A stretch of 48,007 nt of DNA, from NCBI GenBank assembly GCA_910584205.1, contig CAJUAA010000031.1, positions 1 through 48,007 on the forward strand. Direction: 5' to 3'. Shown piece by piece: positions 6,734 through 14,668 of the stretch. Positions within the stretch are counted from its first letter, which is position 1. The number at the start of each line of letters is the position of its first letter. A program made the translations under genes and the position numbers. The notes beneath the pieces were generated by a model. That model saw only the letters and a list, made by a program, of their open reading frames with translations. It was not told the DNA's origin and did not search any database. This stretch comes from an uncultured Lachnospiraceae bacterium (GTDB taxonomy: Bacteria; Bacillota; Clostridia; Lachnospirales; Lachnospiraceae).

Positions 6734-8116
6734 ATGAATATTGAAAAATTAGTTTTAGATTTATGTGCATATGACGATGAACAGGAATGGTTTGAATTTA
6801 AAGAAAATTGGTTTCAGCCAGAAGTGTTGGGGGAATATATATCAGCATTGTCAAACGCAGCGGCATTTCATTATAAACCACAAGCATATTTTGTATGGGG
6901 TGTAAATGATGAAACCCATGAGATCGTGGGTACGACATTTAATCAGTATTGTGATCATAACAAAGAGCCATACCAAAATTTCTTGGCGAGAAATTTATCA
7001 CCAAGTATCAACTTTTCATTCGAGGAAGGAATCATTGATGGTAAAAGGGTTGTTGTTCTGGTGATTCCTGTTGCTGAGGAGATACCAACGGCATTTAAAG
7101 AAAAACGATATATCCGTATTGGTTCTTCTAAAGCAAACTTGAAAGATTATCCGAAAAGGGAAATTCAGTTATTTAAGATTTTGGATGGAAGAGTTGAGAC
7201 GATTGAGACATTACCGGCAAAATATCAAGAACTGACATTTTCCAAATTGTTTGGGTATTATGGTTCAAAAGGAATCGTGTTAAATGAAAGAACCTTTGAG
7301 AAGAATCTTGGATTAAGGAATAAGGATGGAGAGTATAATCTGTTGGCACAGTTGCTTTCAGATAATTCTCATTTTCCATTAAGGGTATCAATTTTTGAAG
7401 GAGAGACAAAAGGTTCCAATTTGTTTTCTGTAAGAGAATTTGGTAATAATTGTTTACTCTATACTCTGGACGAGGTTTTAAGATATGCAGATGTGTTAAA
7501 TTTGATTCAGACAGATGAGAGCGAGCGTGTAGTGGAACGTCCGGAAACACCGCTGTTTGATAATAAGGCTTTTAGAGAAGCAATTATCAATGCTATTCTG
7601 CACAATTTGTGGATTAGTGGAAATGAACCGATGATTTCTGTATTCTCAAACAGAATTGAAATCTTATCGAGAGGAACATTGGCACCAGCACAGACTATGG
7701 AAGGATTTTTCCTGGGAGAATCAATACCGGTAAATGAAAAACTATCAGAGATCTTTTTGCAGTTGCATATCAGTGAGAAATCTGGTAGAGGGGTGCCTAA
7801 GATTATTGAAACTTATGGAAAGGAAGCGTTTACTTTCAGAGAAAATTCAATCGTTGTAACAATCTCGCTTCAGAAGATTAAAAAGGTTGGGAAAAAAGTT
7901 GGGGATAAAGTTGGGAATAAAAAAGGATTAAATTCAAGAAGGCAAAGAATTATTACAGAAATGAGAGATAATCCTAATATTACTACCAGCGAATTGCATC
8001 AAATACTAGGGATTAGTGAAACGGCAGTAGAAAATAATCTTACATTCCTGAAAGAGAATGGATATGTAGAAAGAATCGGTTCTAAAAAGACCGGTTATTG
8101 GAAAGTGCTTGAATAA
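6734..8116 (+). CDS. AlbA_2 (Schlafen-like) / HATPase-type transcriptional regulator
   Basis: A 460-residue protein of the COG2865 type. The N-terminal AlbA_2 domain (about residues 1-140) shows EWFEFKENW and the closing VIPVAEEIPTAFKEKRYIRIGSS. A GHKL-like ATPase segment follows at about 275-360, with NKAFREAIINAILHN as the N box and EKSGRGVPKIIETYG near the end. The C-terminus is a winged helix (about 400-460, NITTSELHQILGISETAVENNLTFLKENGYVERI). Between them lies a linker with repeated KVG (KKVGKKVGDKVGNKKG). The linker DNA repeats the TTGGGA motif that also forms the upstream inverted repeat. GGAAAAGGATG precedes the ATG at 6734. The actual target is unknown; members are variously linked to regulation and mobile elements. 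Confidence 0.8.
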   Translation: MNIEKLVLDLCAYDDEQEWFEFKENWFQPEVLGEYISALSNAAAFHYKPQAYFVWGVNDETHEIVGTTFNQYCDHNKEPYQNFLARNLSPSINFSFEEGIIDGKRVVVLVIPVAEEIPTAFKEKRYIRIGSSKANLKDYPKREIQLFKILDGRVETIETLPAKYQELTFSKLFGYYGSKGIVLNERTFEKNLGLRNKDGEYNLLAQLLSDNSHFPLRVSIFEGETKGSNLFSVREFGNNCLLYTLDEVLRYADVLNLIQTDESERVVERPETPLFDNKAFREAIINAILHNLWISGNEPMISVFSNRIEILSRGTLAPAQTMEGFFLGESIPVNEKLSEIFLQLHISEKSGRGVPKIIETYGKEAFTFRENSIVVTISLQKIKKVGKKVGDKVGNKKGLNSRRQRIITEMRDNPNITTSELHQILGISETAVENNLTFLKENGYVERIGSKKTGYWKVLE

Positions 8117-8160
8117 GCTTGAAAATATATAAAAATGAGATGAAGCATCTATCAGAAATG

Positions 8161-8183
8161 GGTTCTTTCTGAACTTTGGGTAT
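8161..8183. repeat. Left terminal inverted repeat of the ISL3 element
   Basis: Twenty-three bases that match the right end 10130-10152 perfectly in inverse orientation. The repeat starts GGTTCTTTCTG and ends GGGTAT. It directly abuts the internal hairpin that begins at 8184. Confidence 0.92.
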
Positions 8184-8228
8184 AAACAATAAATAAGACA
8201 GGCTTTACACCTGTCTTATTTATTGTTT
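8184..8228. terminator. Bidirectional terminator-like hairpin inside the left ISL3 end
   Basis: AAACAATAAATAAGACAGG (8184-8202) pairs perfectly over 19 bases with 8210-8228 around the loop CTTTACA, and T-rich sequence follows. It would stop transcripts entering the element from the left, a common protection against accidental transposase expression. Confidence 0.75.
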
Positions 8229-8234
8229 TATTAA

Positions 8235-8263
8235 TTCTCATATTTGGGTATTCGTGTTATAAT
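8235..8263 (+). promoter_or_regulatory. Extended -10 promoter of the ISL3 transposase
   Basis: TGTTATAAT (8255-8263) is a perfect extended -10. TTCTCA at 8235-8240 is a weak -35 with 17-base spacing. The transposase ATG follows at 8293 after GAGAGG. The promoter lies just inside the left hairpin, so expression would be element-driven. Confidence 0.65.
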
Positions 8264-8292
8264 AGAGACATCAAAATGAGAGGTAAACACAA

Positions 8293-9273
8293 ATGAAATA
8301 TTCCCCTTCCTCAGATAATTCGCTGCTATACGGTAAAAACCAATTCATATACAGGACAGAGGAAACGGATGACAGGATTGACATTTTCCTGAAATCATCT
8401 GTCCATAGTTGTAAATGCCCGCTCTGCGGAACAAAATCTTCGGATCTACATGCCACTTACGAACGGACCCTGCAGGATGTCCCTATACGATGTAAGCCAA
8501 CGTATGTCCATGTGAATGTTTTCAAATATGACTGTGTAAACACTGAATGCCGCCAGAAAGTATTTATGGAGCCGTTGTCCTTTGCATCTGCTTCCCAGGT
8601 TCGGACAGATTCCTTAAACGCATTGGTCCTGGCCATGGCAATGTTCATGAGTAATGAAGGAGCCAGCACTGTTCTGTCACTTATGGGTGTCGCTATAAGC
8701 AACGATACCATCCAACGTTTGTATGACAGGATTGAATTCAAAAATGACCCTGATGTGGAAGCTGTTGGAATTGACGACGTAGCCATGAGAAAAGGTCAAA
8801 AGTATGCGACGGCAATTTATGACCTGAAGGACCACCACATGATCGCCCTGTTGGAAGGAAGGGATGGCGCCCCATTGAAGGAATGGTTAAAAGGCCATAA
8901 GAAGATCCGGCTGGTCGCAAGGGATCGGGCCAGTGCATATGCATCTGCAATCAGTGAGGTGCTGCCGGAGTGCACGCAGGTTGTGGACCGTTTTCACCTG
9001 ATGCAGAATCTGCTGGATAAGATGAAGGACATCTTCAAAAACGAAATACCCTCTACTATATTCATAAAGGACGGAGCAGTGTTGGACAAGGCCCCCGAAA
9101 AGGAAGTCAGGGAGAAGGGGTTTGACGGGAATCTGCTGGATGGTATTTCCTATGATAATTCGCCACCGGTTGATGAAGACGGAGCTGAAATTGAATTCAA
9201 GAGCAAGAAGCGGAACCTCAACAGCAAGCAGTATAAGAAGAATGCCTGTAACAGGGAAAAAAACAGCAATTGA
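8293..9273 (+). CDS. ISL3-family transposase, N-terminal part (before frameshift)
   Basis: The 326-residue frame carries a zinc-ribbon (CPLCGTKSSDLH, then CVNTECR, residues about 40-85) that binds DNA ends. It also carries two acidic residues of the DDE core, in VGIDDVAMRKGQKYA and LVARDRASAYASAIS, and the family signature CTQVVDRFHLMQNL. It runs into TGA at 9271 right after an A-run at 9257-9263. The run forms A AAA AAC (9258-9264) in the phase needed for a -1 ribosomal slip. A slip there gives ...NREKKQQLIRDI... and joins the next frame. The third catalytic residue is downstream, so this part alone cannot be a complete transposase. A one-base homopolymer indel is the simpler alternative. 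Confidence 0.85.
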   Translation: MKYSPSSDNSLLYGKNQFIYRTEETDDRIDIFLKSSVHSCKCPLCGTKSSDLHATYERTLQDVPIRCKPTYVHVNVFKYDCVNTECRQKVFMEPLSFASASQVRTDSLNALVLAMAMFMSNEGASTVLSLMGVAISNDTIQRLYDRIEFKNDPDVEAVGIDDVAMRKGQKYATAIYDLKDHHMIALLEGRDGAPLKEWLKGHKKIRLVARDRASAYASAISEVLPECTQVVDRFHLMQNLLDKMKDIFKNEIPSTIFIKDGAVLDKAPEKEVREKGFDGNLLDGISYDNSPPVDEDGAEIEFKSKKRNLNSKQYKKNACNREKNSN

Positions 9274-10082
9274 TACGTGACATTCAGCTGTTTTGGGACG
9301 GCCTGCCAAAGAAGAAGATCAGCCTGGTGTGCCGGGAGTATGGCATTGCAAGGCATACAGCGGAAAAATATGTTTTCATGACAGATGACGAGATCAACGG
9401 GATGGATGCACCCAAGGACTATAAAACCAGGAAACGTGCCGGGAATGGTTTCGTAAATATCATATATAAAATGATGGCGGATGGATACGATGATGAGATC
9501 ATATACCAATATCTCCGGAAATCCGGGGTGTCGACTTCGCGCAATACATTGTTTGATTACATTAAAGCCATTAGCAAGGAAAACTTTCCGGATCGAAAAA
9601 GAATGTATGGCATGAGGCTCATGGATGAAAGATATCCTGATGATGTAATTGTCATCAGGCGGAATGAATTATTAAGACACATCCTGACAATAGATCCGAA
9701 GAAAGAAAAGGACAAGGTCATTTCTGGAAACCTGGAGATCATTAAGAAGAAGTTCCCAATGGTCACATGGGTTGCAGATACATTCCATGAGTTCCACGAG
9801 ATACTGATGGGTGACGAACCTGAGGAAATAGATAGATATATCGAGAAATATGCTGATACGGAACTGTCCTCTTTCTGTAATAGTTTAAAAAAAGATATCT
9901 CTTCGGTCAGGAATGCGATATCCATGGACGTGAACTCTGGGTTTGTCGAAGGGAACAACAACAAATTTAAACTCATCAGGCGTATGGTATATGGCAGGTC
10001 TAAGATTGTCAACCTGACCCCAAAATGCAAGTTCGATTTTCTGATCAAAACTAAAGATTTTACCCTTATGGATCTGATATAA
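9264..10082 (+). CDS. ISL3-family transposase, C-terminal part (-1 frame)
   Basis: This frame continues the transposase after the A-run. It contains a helix-turn-helix-like stretch (KKISLVCREYGIARHTAEKYV) and the conserved C-terminal ISL3 segment VNSGFVEGNNNKFKLIRRMVYG, whose Glu completes the DDE triad. No ribosome binding site precedes any start in the frame (only a TTG at 9270), so independent translation is unlikely. Fused to the upstream part it gives a transposase near 595 residues. It ends at 10082, at the base of the right internal hairpin. Confidence 0.82.
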   Translation, partial: QQLIRDIQLFWDGLPKKKISLVCREYGIARHTAEKYVFMTDDEINGMDAPKDYKTRKRAGNGFVNIIYKMMADGYDDEIIYQYLRKSGVSTSRNTLFDYIKAISKENFPDRKRMYGMRLMDERYPDDVIVIRRNELLRHILTIDPKKEKDKVISGNLEIIKKKFPMVTWVADTFHEFHEILMGDEPEEIDRYIEKYADTELSSFCNSLKKDISSVRNAISMDVNSGFVEGNNNKFKLIRRMVYGRSKIVNLTPKCKFDFLIKTKDFTLMDLI

Positions 10083-10118
10083 ATTAAGCCGTCAGAACAC
10101 TTATCTGACGGCTTAATT
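10082..10118. terminator. Bidirectional terminator inside the right ISL3 end
   Basis: AATTAAGCCGTCAGA (10082-10096) pairs perfectly over 15 bases with TCTGACGGCTTAATT (10104-10118) around a 7-base loop. It starts at the transposase stop codon. It serves as the transposase terminator and shields the element from transcription entering from the right. Confidence 0.85.
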
Positions 10119-10129
10119 GCGGTGCTGTC

Positions 10130-10152
10130 ATACCCAAAGTTCAGAAAGAACC
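10130..10152. repeat. Right terminal inverted repeat of the ISL3 element
   Basis: Perfect 23-base inverse copy of the left end (8161-8183). Beyond it the sequence TTTTTTGA does not match the left flank. Confidence 0.92.
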
Positions 10153-10473
10153 TTTTTTGAAATGTGGGGCTTTTGTTTTATTATACTCAAATCGAACGAA
10201 AATATCAATAAATTCGTTCGATTTTTCGTTTGGATCCGGAGAGCCGGCAGGCCGTCTTTTTTAATGGCTTTTACCAGAAAATGCGATATACTGTACTGGG
10301 AGGTACAGCAGGCAGTAAATTCAGGAAAAGAATCGGAAACATTGGAATGAAAAAACTGCCGGCGGATTGAAAGAGGATGTGAAAACAGGCAGCAGGAGCA
10401 GCTGGCCGATTTTTAACTGCAAGGATAGAAGATAAAACGCATTTTGCGAAAAAATATAGAAACAGGTGAGAGT
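10153..10473. other. Non-coding stretch between ISL3 element and methylase gene, with one dyad
   Basis: I see no convincing gene here. The only clear structure is AAATCGAACGAA (10189-10200), paired perfectly with TTCGTTCGATTT (10213-10224) around a 12-base AT loop and followed by TTCG. It could be an operator or a terminator. AGGTGAG at 10464-10470 is the ribosome binding site of the methylase. A frame at 10117-10350 looks random. Confidence 0.6.
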
Positions 10474-12324
10474 ATGAGATATTTGGGCAGTAAAGTAAAA
10501 TTACTTTCGTCAATTGAAAAAGTGATAAAAGAAAATAATGTGGAGGGTGAAACTTTTGCAGACTTGTTTGCGGGAACGGGTTGTGTAGGAGATTTCTTTA
10601 AAGATAAATATCAGGTGATATCGAATGATTTTTTGTTCTATTCCTATGTTATAAACAGAGCAAAATTAAAAAATGAGAGCATTCCGAAGTTTAGTGGTTT
10701 CAGGAAGAGGTACAAGTCTGATGTTTTTGAGTGGCTTAATACTCAAAAATATAATCCGGATGATTCCTATTTCTTTTATTTAAACTACACACCCGTTGGA
10801 AATCGAATGTTTTTTACCGAAGCAAATGGTATAAAAATAGATGGGATACGACAAAAAATTGAGGAACTCAGGAATGAAAAGATAATAGGGGAAGAGGAAT
10901 ATTATTATCTGATCGCGTCCATGATGGAAAGCATAACAAAAGTGTCCAATATTTCCGGAACTTACGAAGCTTTTTTGAAATTTTGGGATTCACGCGCGGA
11001 AAAAGAATTTGAACTTCAGCCGCTTGAGATGAATAAAACCGGTTTATATGCAGACAACATGATATTTAATGAGGACACAAATAAATTAGTTAGAGAAATT
11101 AAGGGCGATATCGCATATATTGATCCGCCGTATACCGTCACTCAGTATGTATCAGCATATCATATATTCGAAACATTAGCAAAGTATGATTCCCCGGCGA
11201 TTAAAGGGGTCGGCGGAAAAAGAGGCAGAGGTGACAGGAATTCATTATATGCGCAGAGAACAAAAGCAAAGCTTATATTTGAAGATTTGTTCAGACAGAT
11301 TCAATTTAAACATATTTTGATCAGCTATAGTAATCAGGGGCTGGTACCGATAGAAGAATTGTGCGAACTGGCAAGTCATTTTGCAGTGGATGGAATTGTA
11401 AAGATAAATCATTACGATTATCGAGAGTATCAAAATCATCGTTCCAGTAATAAGCGAAATGGAGAAAACCTGAATGAAGTGATCATCTATTTTGAAAAAG
11501 ATCTGCAGATCAATAAATCGCCGATTAACTACTCTGGAAGTAAAGACATATTAGTTCCGGAAATTATGAAGACACTGCCGTCAAATGTTGACGTGTTTGT
11601 GGATGTAATGGGAGGCGCATTCAATGTTGGCGCCAATATAACAGCATTAAACAGAGTAGTCTACAATGAAATGAATCCGTTTGTATATGAGCTGGTTTCC
11701 TGGATTGTCAATACACCGAAAGAAGAACTGATCCGAACCATTGAACAAAAAATTGAACAGTTTGGTATGGATAAAGCCGATGAAACAGCATATAAACGGC
11801 TTAGAGAAGCCTACAATGCGAATCAAAATCCTCTGGAATTATTTGTTCTGCATATGTATTCGTTTCAGAATATGATCAGATTTAACGGAAGCCATAAATT
11901 TAACACGCCGATAGGGGTTGCAGGGTACAGCGATGATATGAAACAGCGTATACTGGCTTTTAAAGTGAAGGCGCCCAATTTTGAGTTGATAAACGATGAT
12001 TACGTGAATATGGATTGGGCTGGTTATCCGCCCAATACCGTGTTTTATTTTGACCCGCCGTATTACATAACCAGTGCGGCCTATAATGATGGGAAAAGAG
12101 GAATGAAAGGCTGGGGATTGAACGAAGAGGTTGAACTTTTGAGTACCCTGAAGCGTATTGATGAACTTGGTCATAAATTTATTCTTTCAAATGTGATTCG
12201 GCATAAAGAAAAAGAACATACATTACTTATGGAATGGGTGAAAGAGAACAGCTACAGGGTATTAGATGCAGGAGTCAGCGGCTGGCGTTATGCCAAGAGT
12301 GAAGTGCTGATTCTGAATTACTGA
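10474..12324 (+). CDS. Fused double-domain N6-adenine DNA methyltransferase (D12 class)
   Basis: The 616-residue protein holds two complete Dam-like methylase units in tandem. The first has YLGSK at residues 3-7, the AdoMet loop DLFAGTGCVG (about 30-39) and DPPY at 217-220. The second has INYSGSK (about 345), DVMGGAFNVG starting at Asp377 and DPPY at 527-530. Fused pairs of this class (FokI methylase type) methylate adenines on the two strands of an asymmetric site. I chose ATG 10474 for its AGGTGAG; an earlier in-frame codon has no such site. The downstream unknown gene and nuclease follow in the same direction with 28 and 14 bases between, so this is a restriction-modification operon. The gene is AT-rich relative to the core chromosome, consistent with transfer. 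Confidence 0.92.
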   Translation: MRYLGSKVKLLSSIEKVIKENNVEGETFADLFAGTGCVGDFFKDKYQVISNDFLFYSYVINRAKLKNESIPKFSGFRKRYKSDVFEWLNTQKYNPDDSYFFYLNYTPVGNRMFFTEANGIKIDGIRQKIEELRNEKIIGEEEYYYLIASMMESITKVSNISGTYEAFLKFWDSRAEKEFELQPLEMNKTGLYADNMIFNEDTNKLVREIKGDIAYIDPPYTVTQYVSAYHIFETLAKYDSPAIKGVGGKRGRGDRNSLYAQRTKAKLIFEDLFRQIQFKHILISYSNQGLVPIEELCELASHFAVDGIVKINHYDYREYQNHRSSNKRNGENLNEVIIYFEKDLQINKSPINYSGSKDILVPEIMKTLPSNVDVFVDVMGGAFNVGANITALNRVVYNEMNPFVYELVSWIVNTPKEELIRTIEQKIEQFGMDKADETAYKRLREAYNANQNPLELFVLHMYSFQNMIRFNGSHKFNTPIGVAGYSDDMKQRILAFKVKAPNFELINDDYVNMDWAGYPPNTVFYFDPPYYITSAAYNDGKRGMKGWGLNEEVELLSTLKRIDELGHKFILSNVIRHKEKEHTLLMEWVKENSYRVLDAGVSGWRYAKSEVLILNY

Positions 12325-12352
12325 AAAAGAAATCATGAAAGGAGAAGTTGTT

Positions 12353-13201
12353 ATGGGCCATATCCTGGTTTTGCCGGATGATCTGAGAGCAAAGCTTAAT
12401 ACAGCCTGTGCAGATGCAGCTGCTCATGATCAATGGCTGGCTATAGGAATCGATACGGTAGATGACATGATAAATCGTATTGTTGATGATTTAAATACTG
12501 CATATCCCGGGATGTCAATCACATCGATAAGAGAAGAAAATAAAAATACAGTCAAATTACAAATAGGCAGTTCTGGTAATGTTTCCATGTTTGTCGGCTA
12601 TTTTGAAAATGACAGAGGATTTGTGGACGCTTTGTTCTTTTATATTCTGCCGGATGCTTCAAATGCGAATGATTTTTTCCCGGCAAAAATTATGCCGCCG
12701 CTTTTCGGAATCTATAACAATATTAAGGACAGAACGAAAGATCTGCACATTCATTATAGGCCTGTTTTCATTATTAATCTGTGTACCACATCGAGGGTAA
12801 ATAATGCATCTGTTAAAAAACAGATGATCTGCTGCGAGGCATTAAATTTTAACTATTATGATATTTTCCAGAATGAATATCATGATGTCATTGGACGAAC
12901 AGATGCAGATGGGAATGCCATAACAAAGCTGTATTCTTTTGGGGAGTTGGATCAACTGCTTGGCGAGGATAAACAGCTGGGTCCGTTTTTTATAGAATTC
13001 GACTTGTCGGCGTCCGCGGGTGAACATAAAAAACAAATAAAAAACAAGCTGCTCCACTACTTGTGGAGTGATGTACATAGGGCTTCATACAAAAGTGAAG
13101 TACATTTGTTTAAGGAAGATATTGGCACATTTAAGAAGTTATATGAGTGCTTTGAACATGACACGCAAATTTTCAGTTCAGCATTTATCAATACTCTATA
13201 A
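12353..13201 (+). CDS. Unknown protein of the restriction-modification locus
   Basis: A 282-residue protein I do not recognise. ATG 12353 is chosen because AAAGGAG lies at 12338-12344; an ATG at 12335 has no such site. No membrane segment, signal peptide or P-loop is visible. The middle contains hydrophobic strands (PVFIINLCTTSRV) and alternating charged helices; FFIEFDLSASAGEHKKQIKNK lies near the end. It sits between the methylase and the nuclease, 28 bases after one and 14 before the other, so it is probably a partner in restriction. In LlaJI systems this place is held by a McrB-like GTPase, but this protein has no GTPase motifs. A second nuclease or specificity subunit is possible. Function remains unknown. 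Confidence 0.7.
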   Translation: MGHILVLPDDLRAKLNTACADAAAHDQWLAIGIDTVDDMINRIVDDLNTAYPGMSITSIREENKNTVKLQIGSSGNVSMFVGYFENDRGFVDALFFYILPDASNANDFFPAKIMPPLFGIYNNIKDRTKDLHIHYRPVFIINLCTTSRVNNASVKKQMICCEALNFNYYDIFQNEYHDVIGRTDADGNAITKLYSFGELDQLLGEDKQLGPFFIEFDLSASAGEHKKQIKNKLLHYLWSDVHRASYKSEVHLFKEDIGTFKKLYECFEHDTQIFSSAFINTL

Positions 13202-13215
13202 TAGAGGTGAGGGGA

Positions 13216-13761
13216 ATGAGTGCGATCTACTATTATGGGCAGGACGGAGAAATTGCTGATCAAAGACTGATAAACATATTCAGGCTGGGAACAGGAGAAC
13301 TTCGCCATTCGGGCAAACTGGATGCGGATGTATTCAACGTTGTTGGCTTTCTATATAAAGACAACATGATACTGGTGGTATTTCCCAAGCATTATTATGA
13401 TAAGACAGAACTTGACAGATTCAACCAGAGTCATGTGAGTCTGAACTATGATATAAAACTGTTGTACAACGTGATCAAAAAATATAGGGAAACGGAAAAT
13501 ACAAATGCAGCTGCAAGATCATATTTGGGGGCAAGAGACGGGTATTCAGCCGATTATCCTTTCAAGCCGTTTTATGAAGTGTATGATTATTTTCAGAAAT
13601 ATGGCCTGTATAGAGAAAAAGAAATACGAGTGATCGAAGGCGCATCAGGAAGGGTGTCCTGGAAGGACACAATTAGAAAATTAAATAAAATGATAAGCGG
13701 CGGCAATTTAATCTTTTCTCCGTTTTTTACTCATAAGAAAAACTACAATGATGTTTTTTGA
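13216..13761 (+). pseudogene. LlaJI-like restriction endonuclease, 5' part up to first frameshift
   Basis: The frame starts at ATG 13216 after AGGTGAGGGG and gives MSAIYYYGQDGEIADQ..., with VNFVG-like NVVGFLYKDNMILVVFPKHYY and DIKLLYNVIKKYRE. This pattern resembles the N-terminal half of LlaJI-type restriction nucleases. It ends at a TGA just after a run of six T (13754-13759). With seven T the reading continues as DVFLTECMAFIIDHTIEFFSDFL in the next frame, a sensible continuation. A second break follows at six A (13823-13828). The nuclease motif lies in the 3' part. This could be true inactivation or a base-calling error in homopolymers; the family assignment is moderate. Confidence 0.6.
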
Positions 13762-14479
13762 CAGAGTGCATGGCGTTTATAATTGACCATACCATTGAAT
13801 TTTTCAGTGATTTTCTCACGATGAAAAAAGCGGGGTTAAATACGGTTTCGATTTTCCAAACAATGTTGATTATGTTATAAAACAACTGAATATATATCAG
13901 AGCAAAGTATTTAAAGATTCACAAAAGCATCTCGTTCAGAGCATGACAGACTTCTTTGAACAATTTAAGGGAAAATCAAAAGGAGGCAGAGTTCATGTGA
14001 AAATAAGATACTTTGATATGATTTGGCAGTGCATGATATCAAGGTATCTAAACAGGCATTTTACAGGAATTGATCTTGGTAATGGAGCTGCTGTTTTTGA
14101 TGAAACGCTGTTGAAATCTGCAGTTGCTTTTTCTAAAAAAAGATTTCCTGACATAGATGTTTCGCATAATCGTTTTTATATAGAGGTCGATCATATGGCG
14201 CATGAAGATGATGTACTGTATATTTTTGATTCCAAGTATTATTCGGCGATTACAGAGCTGAATTATAAGCAGTTATCTTATAATGAGATTTTAAGATACT
14301 ATTATCCTGGAGTAGTGGAAATTAATAATATTCTATTTTTACCCGGAACAGATGGTGCAAAATTGCATTTTTCATATGCGCCTGATTATGTGGGAAACAG
14401 AACGATTGGTACAAAAATTATTGAGCAGTTCATAACACCCAGAAAAGTTATGGAAGATTATTTGCGTTACAATGGGTGA
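13762..14479 (+). pseudogene. LlaJI-like restriction endonuclease, 3' part with nuclease motif
   Basis: After the T-run, coding passes through one frame (FLTECMAFIIDHTIEFF, to about 13823). At the A-run 13823-13828 it moves to a third frame, open from 13811: SGVKYGFDFPNNVDYVIKQLN and on. From ATG 13943 this last frame gives 178 residues. The segment FYIEVDH...LYIFDSKYY fits a PD-(D/E)xK nuclease core, with Asp of FDSK and its Lys as metal and catalytic residues. One extra T and one extra A would give a single protein of about 420 residues with the 5' part. As read, no functional nuclease is made, leaving the methylase as a possible orphan. Confidence 0.6.
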
Positions 14480-14523
14480 AAATTTGCTTAGAGGAGAGGA
14501 GAAAGAAAAAACAGCAAATTATC

Positions 14524-14552
14524 TGATACAACAGCTAAATTTATGATATAAT
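14524..14552 (+). promoter_or_regulatory. Extended -10 promoter before the sensor lipoprotein gene
   Basis: TGATATAAT (14544-14552) is an extended -10 element; TGATAC at 14524-14529 is a weak -35 at 17 bases. It lies at the junction of the AT-rich left segment and the GC-richer core and would drive the lipoprotein/kinase genes, starting about 110 bases before the ATG. The leader holds no structure I can name. Confidence 0.5.
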
Positions 14553-14668
14553 GTCATCAACCGGGGGAAAGCGGAAGGTGCTGGCCTGTGTCGGCACCTG
14601 CAGGTTTTCCGACAATATGATATTATAGAGGAAAGACACGGGAGCAGGAGAGAGGAGGCTGTGCGGTT

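Larger units (their letters stand above)
8161..10152 (+). mobile_element. Complete ISL3-family insertion sequence
   Basis: Perfect 23-base terminal inverted repeats at 8161-8183 and 10130-10152 (outer bases GGTTCTTTCTGAACTTTGGG on the left) enclose one transposase gene, split by a frameshift. A strong hairpin lies just inside each end (8184-8228 and 10082-10118). The 8-base target duplication expected for ISL3 is not seen: left flank CAGAAATG, right flank TTTTTTGA. The duplication may be lost, or flanking DNA may have rearranged after insertion. Confidence 0.9.

Noticed and set aside
8153..10160. Target site duplication of the ISL3 element
   Set aside because: CAGAAATG and TTTTTTGA do not match; no duplication can be claimed.
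10117..10350. 77-codon frame after the ISL3 element
   Set aside because: Starts inside the right terminal region, covers the terminal repeat and a dyad, and has no RBS or family features.
13753..13761. Programmed -1 frameshift at the T-run of the restriction nuclease
   Set aside because: The codons GTT TTT TGA do not give a proper X XXY YYZ heptamer in phase, so a one-base indel is more likely.
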